Source of the DNA: Alphaproteobacteria bacterium
GTDB lineage: Bacteria; Pseudomonadota; Alphaproteobacteria; Rickettsiales; JABCZZ01
Assembly (NCBI GenBank): GCA_013289445.1
Contig: JABCZZ010000013.1
Coordinates: forward strand, 1 to 39,816
Length of the DNA stretch: 39,816 nt
Reading direction: 5' to 3'
Shown: piece after piece, positions 25,971-34,219 of the stretch
Layout: each line of letters begins with the position of its first letter
Position numbering within the stretch: position 1 is the first letter of the stretch
Program-made: the position numbers and the translations under genes
The notes under the pieces: generated by a model
Database searches by the model: none
What the model was told of the DNA's origin: nothing
Seen by the model: only the letters and a program-made list of their open reading frames with translations

Positions 25971-27065
25971 TTATCGGGATGCGCGTGGCGTAGAGGAAGG
26001 CCCTTGCGGGGTAGACGATGATCCATGCGGCGTAGAAGACCCTCCCTGCGGCGTTGAAGATACTCCACGCGGCGATGAAGAGGGACCACGAGGCGTGGAA
26101 GGCGGCCCAAAAGTATAGGCTCGCTGCGGCGAAGCGATAGGTGTTGAAGATTGCCCGAACACAAATGGAGTGAGCGGGTTAAGTTGCTGCAGCTGCGGAA
26201 TGGGTGTTGAGGATTGACCAAAGCTAAAGGGCGCTACAGGTGCTTGAATAGGTGTGGAAGACTGCCCGAAAGTAAAAGGGGTAAGCGGGGCAGATAACGG
26301 AGTGGAAGACTGGCCAAAAATAAAGGGCTGCAGCGCATTGGCAGTAGGCTGGACTGAAATAGGCGTGGAAGACTGGCCAAACGAGAATGGCGGCAAAGGC
26401 GACGGACTGGGTGTCGATGGCCCATTGGTAACAGGTCTGCCGCCGCCTGCCACTTCAGGAATAAAGGTCTGCACAGGCGCACCTCCTGCAACACCCTCTC
26501 CCCCCCCTCCGCCCGTTGGCACAAAGGTAGGCGTAGGCACTCCGGCCGCTGCTGTTGTGGGAACTGGCGGCGCAGATGTCGACGATAGCGAAGAAACATC
26601 CGGCGAAGCAATGCGCGGCAATGCCGGTATCACGGGTGAGGCTATTTGTGGCAGGGAGGGTGTTGCCGGGCTAGGTATGTCGGGAATCGGCGGTATCACG
26701 GGTGAAGGCACCGAAGTAAAGGAAGGTGACGCCGGTGTAGGAATGCGCGGTAAGGCGAGAGTTGAAGAATTGGATATAGTTCCATTTACTGCCGGCACAG
26801 TTGCAGAGGGGGTAGCCGAAGGTACGCCACTAATGTTTGGGATTACACCATTCACTGTCGCGGGAATGTTCTGAAAAGCCGCACCCGAAGGCACAGGCGG
26901 CGCAGGGGGTGGTGGGGGTGGCGGATAGAAAACAGGCCCGGGAACGGAAGGCGCAGTATCAGGCCTGGTTACAGGTGCATCGGCAGGAGCAGCGTCCTGC
27001 GCGTAAGCAGAGACAGACAGCAAGCCCAGTAAAGCAATGATCAATAGCGCGTGTAACTTTTTCAT
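25971..27065 (-). CDS. Secreted Pro/Ser/Thr-rich repeat protein
   Basis: A 364-residue protein with a clear signal peptide (MKKLHALLIIALLGLL..., likely cut after AYA before Q24). After an eight-Pro run and a Pro/Ser/Ala/Ile-rich stalk, the C-terminal 140 residues hold five copies of PFxFGQSSTP(I/L), a degenerate sixth (YTFGPPSTP), and a tail of heptads of the form xSSTPxG. It is expected to be extracytoplasmic, unfolded and perhaps O-glycosylated. I recognise no family. I chose the ATG at 27065 because the signal peptide starts there; upstream in-frame sequence overlaps the divergent DUF4337 gene. It is next to the envelope island. Confidence 0.75.
   Translation of the reverse strand: MKKLHALLIIALLGLLSVSAYAQDAAPADAPVTRPDTAPSVPGPVFYPPPPPPPAPPVPSGAAFQNIPATVNGVIPNISGVPSATPSATVPAVNGTISNSSTLALPRIPTPASPSFTSVPSPVIPPIPDIPSPATPSLPQIASPVIPALPRIASPDVSSLSSTSAPPVPTTAAAGVPTPTFVPTGGGGGEGVAGGAPVQTFIPEVAGGGRPVTNGPSTPSPSPLPPFSFGQSSTPISVQPTANALQPFIFGQSSTPLSAPLTPFTFGQSSTPIQAPVAPFSFGQSSTPIPQLQQLNPLTPFVFGQSSTPIASPQRAYTFGPPSTPRGPSSSPRGVSSTPQGGSSTPHGSSSTPQGPSSTPRASR
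25974..26393 (-). repeat. Coding tandem repeats of the Pro-rich protein
   Basis: The region encodes residues about 225-364: five PFxFGQSSTP units spaced 16-22 residues apart, one decayed unit, then about five 7-residue units xSSTPxG. At DNA level the GGxGTxGAAGAxTG core recurs on the plus strand. Unit number may vary between strains by slippage or recombination; that is inference. Confidence 0.8.
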
Positions 27066-27170
27066 AGATATATGGGATGAATTATAGCAGAGCGCGTATA
27101 GAATATCTGCCCGGTTTTTTCCGTTGCGTTTGGTTAATGGCGCACTTATCGTGCCTCCAGGGCATTTTTT

Positions 27171-27797
27171 ATGAGCGATACGAAAAATCTTCTCTCCAGA
27201 GTGAAGGAGAAAGTGGCGCATTCGGTGAAAGCCGCCAATACCGAGGACGCTATTGCTGATCCTCGCGCGCCTTCATGGATCAAATACGTAGCCATGCTGA
27301 CCGGCGTGCTCGCTGCGTTAACCGGCTTTCTGACGGTGCGCGCCACCACCCTCACTAACGAAGCGATTTATGAAAGCAATCAGGCCATCCTTTCACAAAC
27401 GGAAGCGTCCGATGCCTGGTCGGAATATCAGGCAGACAGTATCAAGGCGCGCATTGTGGAGACGCAGTTGCTTGCGTCCAGCACGCTGACGCCAAAAGAA
27501 AGGGAGATGCTCACTGCTGAAGATGCTGACTTGCGCAGCCGCCAACCCAAGAGCAAGGAAGCAGCCGGAGACAAGCTGCATGAACGTCAGGCCCATCTCA
27601 GCGAAGGACTCAAACGCCTGCAGCAAAAAGACATGCTGGGTTATGCCGGAATGGCGGCGCAGATAGGAATTGCCCTCGCGTCGGTGGCCGCATTGCTTCA
27701 CCGGCGCATCGCGTTTGACGTAGGCGTAGCCATGGGTATTCTTGCCGTCCTCATTACCGCTTATGTAATGCTTTCGGCATTTTTGATACATGCCTGA
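27171..27797 (+). CDS. DUF4337-family membrane protein
   Basis: A 208-residue protein with membrane segments at about residues 38-56, 158-177 and 182-205, and a helical, probably coiled-coil region between. The motif AILSQTEASDAWSEYQADSI matches the QxEASDxWxxYQAxSIK signature of DUF4337. The function of that family is unknown. The start ATG at 27171 is divergent from the Pro-rich gene (105 bp between starts). Its last 8 bp overlap the next gene, suggesting an operon with the polytopic protein A1 and the VTT-domain protein. Confidence 0.85.
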   Translation: MSDTKNLLSRVKEKVAHSVKAANTEDAIADPRAPSWIKYVAMLTGVLAALTGFLTVRATTLTNEAIYESNQAILSQTEASDAWSEYQADSIKARIVETQLLASSTLTPKEREMLTAEDADLRSRQPKSKEAAGDKLHERQAHLSEGLKRLQQKDMLGYAGMAAQIGIALASVAALLHRRIAFDVGVAMGILAVLITAYVMLSAFLIHA

Positions 27798-29295
27798 TAC
27801 CGGACTGACGGATATGTATGGCAAGCCCGCAAGTTCATTTGTAACACTTGCTTTATGGCAAACGCTGATCGTCATCGCCTTGGTGCTGACTTTCAACAAT
27901 GTGCTTTTCTCTTATGGGATAAAATATTTCATTAATATTTTTTCCATCGGACGCAGCAATTTTAAGATAATCTTCTTTCTGGGTTTTGTTTTTGCAGTGC
28001 TGCTGCTTCGTTATTTCCCGCCGCTGAAAATTCCGCCTTTCATACCGCCGCTGAATTTTATACTCGCCACTGCCCTCTATGTGTTAGGAGCGGCAGAATA
28101 TTTCTACTTCACCACACTGCATTTCTCCGCACCGAATCACAAGGTATTCGCTTACTATATGGGCAGCGTCAGCAGCACGGAGTTTGCCCATATCCACAAC
28201 GCCAAGCCAGTGATGGCCTGGGTGCTGCAATGGTTCCCTCATGGCGATCTGAGTCAATACGACTTCGGCCTACCCTATCTGTTCTTTTACCCAGGCTGGC
28301 TGATGGGGCTGCACAGCCTGTTATATTTTGTATTTTTTGGCCTTACCATCTACCAATTAAGAGCATACACGCGCGCATCGTTAAGTGTGTATGCGCTGTT
28401 TGTTCTTTGCTGTTTTATACTATTGCGCAATCAGCTGGACGGAGGATTGTTCTTCTATGAGTCGTTAGTCGCGTTTCCAATATATGGCTGCATTCAATGG
28501 CACTTATGGCGAAAGAGCGATACCGTGCGCAGCACGCCTGGATTATGGATTCCTATACTTCTAAGTCTAAATCTATTTGGTGCAATCCAGCTATTTAGCC
28601 ATTGGCTGCACAGCAAGTGGCTTCACCATCCCCCCCTTCGCTATTTTAGCTTGTGCCTGTTTTTGCTTGCCGTGTATGCGGTGTTCAAGGCCATTGAGGA
28701 CCGTAAAAAATGGTGGGCAGGAAGCATCGCCGTTGCTTTTGTGGCGGGTTACATATTCCTTGATTACAGCGGCATTTATAGTGCCCAGGACATCCATCAG
28801 CTGGATTTCGTTATTCAAAAAATCGATGGGGTATTCACAGCTCTCGTGCCGCAAAACGTGCTTCCCGAAGTACTGCAGAACCGTCGCATTGAAGTGCTCA
28901 AGCAACAAAAAGTGGGAGATATCACGATTGTCACGGCACGCCCTCAGTCACCCTTATATCTGTGGCAATTACATAAGGAATGGGGGCTGCCAATACGGTA
29001 TGGAAGCATAGACCTGTATAATGGCCATTCCTGTTTAGCCGGAAAAAGTTATACGGTTACCGGGTTTATCTATATAATTTCTTCTCCTTTACCTTATAAA
29101 TATTTCCAAAAATCCTATGGGGATATTGCCTTGCAATTTATACCCGCCAAGCCTGACAATAATTATAACAAATATGCATTAAGACTCATCTTGCCCGGAT
29201 GTACGCCTGATAAGGTCGAAATTTTAAAAATGATACTGAAAGATATCGGAGTAGAGAGAAGCGTAATGGAAATTCGTATAAGTGATATTGACTGA
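27790..29295 (+). CDS. Polytopic membrane protein, copy A1 of an unrecognised family
   Basis: A 501-residue protein with roughly eight to ten membrane segments in residues 1-340 and a soluble C-terminal domain of about 150 residues. It is a paralogue of the gene at 32709. Both share SNFKIIFFLGFVF, AKxVMAWVLQWFPH, LSQYDFGLPY, LRNQLDGGLFF, SPxYLWQLHKEWG and a C-terminal LPGCTPD. Identity looks near 50% by eye. I know no family for it. A conserved Cys (in LPGC) and a Trp-rich SPxYLWQLHKEW segment in the C-terminal domain suggest a specific function, perhaps binding or transfer at the membrane. It overlaps the DUF4337 gene by 8 bp and the VTT gene by 1 bp (TGATG). Confidence 0.8.
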   Translation: MPDTGLTDMYGKPASSFVTLALWQTLIVIALVLTFNNVLFSYGIKYFINIFSIGRSNFKIIFFLGFVFAVLLLRYFPPLKIPPFIPPLNFILATALYVLGAAEYFYFTTLHFSAPNHKVFAYYMGSVSSTEFAHIHNAKPVMAWVLQWFPHGDLSQYDFGLPYLFFYPGWLMGLHSLLYFVFFGLTIYQLRAYTRASLSVYALFVLCCFILLRNQLDGGLFFYESLVAFPIYGCIQWHLWRKSDTVRSTPGLWIPILLSLNLFGAIQLFSHWLHSKWLHHPPLRYFSLCLFLLAVYAVFKAIEDRKKWWAGSIAVAFVAGYIFLDYSGIYSAQDIHQLDFVIQKIDGVFTALVPQNVLPEVLQNRRIEVLKQQKVGDITIVTARPQSPLYLWQLHKEWGLPIRYGSIDLYNGHSCLAGKSYTVTGFIYIISSPLPYKYFQKSYGDIALQFIPAKPDNNYNKYALRLILPGCTPDKVEILKMILKDIGVERSVMEIRISDID

Positions 29296-29990
29296 TGGCT
29301 AAATCTAAATGGCGCTTATATGTGTTGCTCACGCTACTCTTTTGCATCTTGGCGCTCGACCAGTTCGTGGCCTATACGCATGCCGTCCCAAGCTTCCTGA
29401 AGAGCGGCCAGTTTAATACGGATTTTTCCAATTATTTGCTGCAGCACCCTTTCTTATGCTACCTCGCCTACGCTGCCATCTACTTTATCCTGACTTCGGT
29501 GGGCATGCCGGGAATACGCTATGTTCTTATCGCGGCCGGCAGCATGCTTGATCTGTATCCGGCGATTATCATCAGCAGCCTCATAGGCACCTTGGGCACC
29601 CTGCCGGCCTATTTTGCCGGGCGGTTTGTTTTTCGGGCATGGATCCACTCACATTATGCGGGGCTCATGATGCGTATGCGCCGACATGCAGAAAAAGATG
29701 CGTTATCTTATCTTTTTGCGCTGCGCATGTCGGCAATAGTTCCCAATATATTTATCAACCTGATTTATGGCAGCGCTCAGTTTTCCAGATGGCCCGCGTA
29801 TATTATAGTCAGCTTCCTTGGATTGCTGCCCAACGTCGCGCTCTATATCACCATGGGTCACCTGTTGCGCTTAGGAACACTTGGCCCCTTATGGAGCAGA
29901 ATAGATCTGCTGCTCATCGCGATTTCCGTCATGCCACTGCTGCTGAAGAAAGCCCCTTTCTTCAAACGTTTCAATTTTCTCGACGAGTAA
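29295..29990 (+). CDS. TVP38/TMEM64-DedA (VTT domain) membrane protein
   Basis: A 231-residue membrane protein with about five to six hydrophobic segments. It shows the VTT-domain pattern: TSVGMPGIRYVLIAAGSM, then GTLGTLPAYFAGRFVFRAW and, after a charged loop, LRMSAIVPNIFINLIYG. These correspond to the re-entrant loops and conserved Arg of DedA/TMEM41/VMP1 proteins. Family members act as lipid scramblases or undecaprenyl-phosphate flippases. This fits an envelope-glycan setting where carrier lipid must be recycled. It starts on the TGATG overlap with A1. Confidence 0.88.
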   Translation: MAKSKWRLYVLLTLLFCILALDQFVAYTHAVPSFLKSGQFNTDFSNYLLQHPFLCYLAYAAIYFILTSVGMPGIRYVLIAAGSMLDLYPAIIISSLIGTLGTLPAYFAGRFVFRAWIHSHYAGLMMRMRRHAEKDALSYLFALRMSAIVPNIFINLIYGSAQFSRWPAYIIVSFLGLLPNVALYITMGHLLRLGTLGPLWSRIDLLLIAISVMPLLLKKAPFFKRFNFLDE

Positions 29991-29994
29991 AAGG

Positions 29995-30558
29995 CTATTT
30001 GCCGGCTGCAGCAGCAGGCGGCGCACCCAATTTTTCCTTGGATGTTTCATCACCCTGGGCAGCCGCTTTTTGCCACCATTTGGCAGCTTCGGCCTGATCC
30101 TTGGCAACCACTACCCCTTTGGCATAGGCGTTGCCTGCGTATCTCTGAGAGATGACATCGCCCTGCTCGGCTGCTTTGAGCGTCCATTTAAATGATTCTT
30201 TGGGATCTTTTGCCACACCGTGACCATAATAATAGGCATTGGCCACGTATTTTTCAGATTTCATATCGCCCTGCTCGGCTGCCTTAAGAGACCATTTTAC
30301 CGATTGCGCGTAGTCCTGCGGAACACCTTTGCCTGCATGATACGCATACGCCAGCGTTTTCTGGGATTTGAGATCACCTTTCTCCGCTGCAGCGGTAAGC
30401 GCCGCCACGTCCATGGCCGTAGCAGAAGAGGCAGACGCTGCCGGAGCTGCTGGCGAAGGAGCGGCTGCAGGAGGAGCTTCCTGCGCCATTAAAGTGGAAG
30501 CACTGAATGCCGCAGACAGAACTGCGGCAGCAAAAAACACGCGGCGGGAATTTTTCAT
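29995..30558 (-). CDS. Secreted Sel1-repeat protein
   Basis: A 187-residue protein with a signal peptide (residues 1-25, cut near LMAQ) and an Ala/Pro-rich linker. Three Sel1-like repeats follow: YAYHAGKGVPQDYAQSVKWS, AYYYGHGVAKDPKESFKWT, and AYAKGVVVAKDQAEAAKWW. Sel1 repeats form superhelical protein-binding scaffolds. The location is probably periplasmic. AAAGGAG lies 8 nt before the ATG and a good promoter lies further upstream. It is on the strand opposite its neighbours and ends 4 bp from the VTT gene. Confidence 0.9.
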   Translation of the reverse strand: MKNSRRVFFAAAVLSAAFSASTLMAQEAPPAAAPSPAAPAASASSATAMDVAALTAAAEKGDLKSQKTLAYAYHAGKGVPQDYAQSVKWSLKAAEQGDMKSEKYVANAYYYGHGVAKDPKESFKWTLKAAEQGDVISQRYAGNAYAKGVVVAKDQAEAAKWWQKAAAQGDETSKEKLGAPPAAAAGK

Positions 30559-30607
30559 TGTGATTCTCCTTTAAATTAGGGCTTGTCTCGTTTCTGCGGT
30601 AGGCGAA

Positions 30608-30636
30608 ACACTAAATTCTCCCAATCTGTATGTCAA
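30608..30636 (-). promoter_or_regulatory. Predicted sigma-70-type promoter of the Sel1 gene
   Basis: On the minus strand a perfect -35 TTGACA (30636-30631) is followed after exactly 17 bp by TAGTGT (30613-30608). The -10 matches the consensus at three of six bases. It would give a leader of about 40-45 nt ending in the AAAGGAG ribosome site. Confidence 0.5.
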
Positions 30637-30756
30637 TGGCTAAGGAATGAAGAAAAGCGATGATACTTCTCAAATTCGCATTTAGCTGCTACAGCACTAT
30701 ATGACCAAAGCAATATGCAGCAAAAAGCTATGGTATGAATCCATATCCGCCCCTCT

Positions 30757-32637
30757 ATGAATAGCCCTGCCCCAAAGGTTAGCCGGCTTGATTCCGATAC
30801 GGATTTCAGATACTTGCTTCGCTTGGTTCTGACATCGGCTCTGCTTGCTGCGTCGGCTGCGCTGCTTGCAGTTTTTCTGCTGGGCCAGCATCACACAGAC
30901 CTTTTCGCCGATGCGCAATATACAGTCAATGTCATTCCCGTCTACAGTCCCTTTACCACACATATTGGCGATGTGCTTGCGACATTGTTGGTCGCATTCT
31001 TTTTAGTATTTGTTACCGGTTCGGCTGTGCTAGGCGCTTTTCTTTTTTCCATTCTTTATCTTGTCAATTTGTTAAAAATTTACGTCCTCAGGGTCCATCT
31101 CGTCCATCATGATATTTTTCTTTTAGGCGATTTGTACAAAGGCGTCGACTGGCTGCCACGCATCACCTTGATTGGGCTGATTATAATCATAGTTCTTGCG
31201 GTTTATTATGGCTTTTCCAGGCGCAAACTTTCTTTGCGTATAAGCGTAGCACTCGGATTCATCATAGTATCATCACTCTGCCTGTATAACGCGGATCCGG
31301 TGATGAACGCATTACTCACTTCAAAACTGGCGCATGAAAGGGAGCGCGACCCTTACGGTTCGGTGCTATATAACGGCCCCATAATGGCGGTGGTGGTATA
31401 TGAGCTCAATTACCAACACATGATGAATCTCATGACGGGGGCGCATTTTCGCCCCTCCATACACCCCGAATTTGATTTCCGCGCAGTGCCGGTGGGAATG
31501 ATAAAAACCAGACCCAATATTTATATCCTGATGCTAGAGAGTTATCTCGACCCCTATCATTTCAGTGCGCTGCATTTCAATGTTCCGCCGATAAGCGGGC
31601 TTTTTGCCGATTATGTCGGCAAAACTAACAGCTCGGCGTTCTATAACATCCGCTCTACTGCTGCGGCTGAATTTGAAGTATTATGCGGCCTGCCTAATCA
31701 GCCAGCCTATGCAGGCAGAATTTTTGATTACATGCTCGACCAAAGCAGTGAACTAAATTGCCTGCCACATTATCTCAAGACACTTGGATATAATACCATC
31801 GCAAGCCATCCCAACGTGGCGATCATGTATAATCGCGTCAACGCCTATCCCATCGTGGGTTTTCAGCGCATACATTTCTCGCCCGATCTGGACATGAGTG
31901 ACAGGGACTCCATCTGGCTTAATGACGCCTCATTTCTCAATCAAAATTTAGAGATGGTAAAAAATCAGCTTAAAACGCACCGGCCATTTCTCAATTATGT
32001 CATGACCGTGGGCGGGCATTACCCCTATACACTTAATGAAAAACGGCCGCCGATGCTAAAGGTTCCCCAAGAATTAATGCACCTTGCCGATCGTTCACTC
32101 CAGTTAACCTATTATACCGGCAAAGCCGTAGATGATTATCTGAAAGCCATCCGCAGGCTTGACCCTAATGCCCTGATTATCATCATGGGGGATCATTTTC
32201 CCTATGTCATTAATGACAACGACCCTTTCATCCAATGGGCCCAAACCCATACGGTAGCCGATGCGCATTCTTATGCACCCGTGCATCATCTGTATGATCT
32301 GCAGCATCAGACCTTCGGCATGATGATATATCGCTCAAAGCGACTTCCGCTGCGCTATTTCGAGCAATTCGACGTCGCGAATATTGCCGTCAATATTCTC
32401 ACGGATAATCGCTGGTGCAGTGAGCATACTTGCCTTCAACAGCGGCCATATATGCTTGTTGGCGACTCTATTCTTGACCGCGACACCCCCGCAGAGAATT
32501 ATTGTCGCATACGTGATGCAACAGGCGAACATACCGTCCATGAGGGGCCTAAAGTCCAGCAGTGCTCACAGGCAACACAACTTCGGCAAACCTACCTCTC
32601 GCTATACCAGAAAATGCTATACCCGTTTTTTTATTAG
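30757..32637 (+). CDS. LTA-synthase-like sulfatase-fold membrane transferase
   Basis: A 626-residue protein. Residues 20-185 hold about five membrane segments; the rest is an extracytoplasmic alkaline phosphatase/sulfatase-fold domain of the LtaS/OpgB type. Metal and nucleophile positions are visible: E261 in LESYL, T301 in RSTAAAEFE, H421 in GGHYPY, and D479-H480 in MGDHFP. LtaS-type enzymes move phosphoglycerol from phosphatidylglycerol onto glycans or growing teichoic acid. In Gram-negatives relatives modify periplasmic glucans, capsule or lipid. The acceptor here is unknown. No clear ribosome site precedes the ATG. Confidence 0.88.
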   Translation: MNSPAPKVSRLDSDTDFRYLLRLVLTSALLAASAALLAVFLLGQHHTDLFADAQYTVNVIPVYSPFTTHIGDVLATLLVAFFLVFVTGSAVLGAFLFSILYLVNLLKIYVLRVHLVHHDIFLLGDLYKGVDWLPRITLIGLIIIIVLAVYYGFSRRKLSLRISVALGFIIVSSLCLYNADPVMNALLTSKLAHERERDPYGSVLYNGPIMAVVVYELNYQHMMNLMTGAHFRPSIHPEFDFRAVPVGMIKTRPNIYILMLESYLDPYHFSALHFNVPPISGLFADYVGKTNSSAFYNIRSTAAAEFEVLCGLPNQPAYAGRIFDYMLDQSSELNCLPHYLKTLGYNTIASHPNVAIMYNRVNAYPIVGFQRIHFSPDLDMSDRDSIWLNDASFLNQNLEMVKNQLKTHRPFLNYVMTVGGHYPYTLNEKRPPMLKVPQELMHLADRSLQLTYYTGKAVDDYLKAIRRLDPNALIIIMGDHFPYVINDNDPFIQWAQTHTVADAHSYAPVHHLYDLQHQTFGMMIYRSKRLPLRYFEQFDVANIAVNILTDNRWCSEHTCLQQRPYMLVGDSILDRDTPAENYCRIRDATGEHTVHEGPKVQQCSQATQLRQTYLSLYQKMLYPFFY

Positions 32638-32708
32638 GCAGGGCTAACGCATTGGACATTGCAAGGTGGTGTAATATGGTTAGAATCGCGCCGTCACGCT
32701 AACAGGTT

Positions 32709-34202
32709 ATGGTTATTAAGATGCATAGCGCCCCAACAACTTCGTATAAGAAACTTGCTTTCTGCCAATGCCTGATTGCTGCGGTATTGATTTTATGCCT
32801 CACCTGCCTGCCCTTCTCATTTTTCATAAAGTTTTTTGTCGATATTTTCTCGACCGGACGTAGCAATTTTAAAATTATTTTCTTCCTGGGGTTTGTCTTT
32901 GTAACCCTTGTATTTCGTTATTTCCGCCCCGCTTCCATACCCCGCTTCCTGCCGCTGCTGAACCTTGTGTTAGCTACGACGCTTTTTGCCTTCGGCGTGG
33001 TGGAGTTTTTTATTTTTAGCAATGCTTTCTTTGCAGACCCGCAGCACATCACCCACGCACAATATTTCGAGTCGATAAGCAGTACGCGTCTATATCATAC
33101 TCATAATGCCAAAACCGTGATGGCGTGGGTATTACAGTGGTTTCCGCATAGCGATCTCAGCCAATATGATTTCGGATTACCTTATTTTTATTTCTATCCC
33201 AACTGGCTTCTTGGCCTGCATAGCCTGCTCTATATCGCATTTTTTATTCTGACGCTTTATCAGCTGGCGGCATATGAACGGCTTTCGCTCGGTGTCTATG
33301 CGCTCTTTGTGATGAGCTGTTTTATCGTGCTCCGCAATCAGCTCGATGGTGGCTTATTTTTCTGTGAGCCACTTGCAGCCTTTCCCATTTATTGTGTTAT
33401 CCAATGGCGATTATGGCGGCAAACCAAAACGGTTAGCCCTACTGCTGCGTTAGGCATCCCAATCATTATTTTGCTAACGCTTGTCACTCTGGCCATATTC
33501 TTAGACCACTATACGAGCGAACCATGGTTCTCGGATAGCCCCCTGCGTTATCTGAGCCTTTGCGCCTTTCTGTTTACTGTTTACGCTGTTTTCAACGCGA
33601 TAGAAATGCACAAGCCCTTGCGCGCTTTGGGAATGACGGCCGCGTTTATTTTTACTTTTATGTTGATGGCCTATAGCGGGCTTTACGAAAGCTGGGGAGC
33701 TTACCAGTTTGGTTTTATCGTTCAGAAAATCGAAGGTAACTTTACCGCTACTATTCCCGATACATCCCTGGCAAGAGTGCAGCAAAATGCTCACTTCACC
33801 ATTTTGAAGCTGACCAAGGTTGGGGATATAGACCTTGTCACCGCGCGCCCTAAATCCCCGATATATCTTTGGCAACTGCATAAGGAATGGGGCATTTATA
33901 TCAACTACGCTTCCATCGATGTGCATGACAATAGTTACTGCAACGCTGACCATAGCTACACTACTCAGGGGGTGCTGTATGTGTTATCCTCCAAGCATCC
34001 TTTGGCAAATCTGAAGAAAACCTACGGTGACATCGTATTCGAACTTACACCGATTAAATCGGATCTCCCCTATAACAAATATACCCTGCGGCTTGTTTTA
34101 CCCGGATGCACGCCCGATCGCATTGAACTGCTCAAGGTCATTCTGAATGACCTTGGAATCGAAAGAAGCGTCATCAAAGTCGACCTGATTGATATCGGCT
34201 AA
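32709..34202 (+). CDS. Polytopic membrane protein, copy A2 of an unrecognised family
   Basis: A 497-residue paralogue of A1 with the same plan: about eight to ten membrane segments, then a C-terminal soluble domain. Shared blocks include GRSNFKIIFFLGFVF, NAKTVMAWVLQWFPH, LSQYDFGLPY, RNQLDGGLFF, YLWQLHKEWG and LVLPGCTPDRIELLKVIL. The ATG at 32709 is used; another in-frame ATG at 32721 is possible. It follows the LTA-synthase-like gene by 71 bp and ends 17 bp from the convergent glycosyltransferase B1. The two copies flank three genes, so the duplication is old or was followed by insertion. Confidence 0.8.
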   Translation: MVIKMHSAPTTSYKKLAFCQCLIAAVLILCLTCLPFSFFIKFFVDIFSTGRSNFKIIFFLGFVFVTLVFRYFRPASIPRFLPLLNLVLATTLFAFGVVEFFIFSNAFFADPQHITHAQYFESISSTRLYHTHNAKTVMAWVLQWFPHSDLSQYDFGLPYFYFYPNWLLGLHSLLYIAFFILTLYQLAAYERLSLGVYALFVMSCFIVLRNQLDGGLFFCEPLAAFPIYCVIQWRLWRQTKTVSPTAALGIPIIILLTLVTLAIFLDHYTSEPWFSDSPLRYLSLCAFLFTVYAVFNAIEMHKPLRALGMTAAFIFTFMLMAYSGLYESWGAYQFGFIVQKIEGNFTATIPDTSLARVQQNAHFTILKLTKVGDIDLVTARPKSPIYLWQLHKEWGIYINYASIDVHDNSYCNADHSYTTQGVLYVLSSKHPLANLKKTYGDIVFELTPIKSDLPYNKYTLRLVLPGCTPDRIELLKVILNDLGIERSVIKVDLIDIG

Positions 34203-34219
34203 CTCATTAGCCGCTAGCA

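Noticed and set aside
26254..26874. A 206-residue Gly-rich plus-strand frame opposite the Pro-rich gene
   Set aside because: Gly/Val-rich sequence arises automatically as the complement of Pro-rich coding; the opposite strand has a signal peptide and regular repeats.
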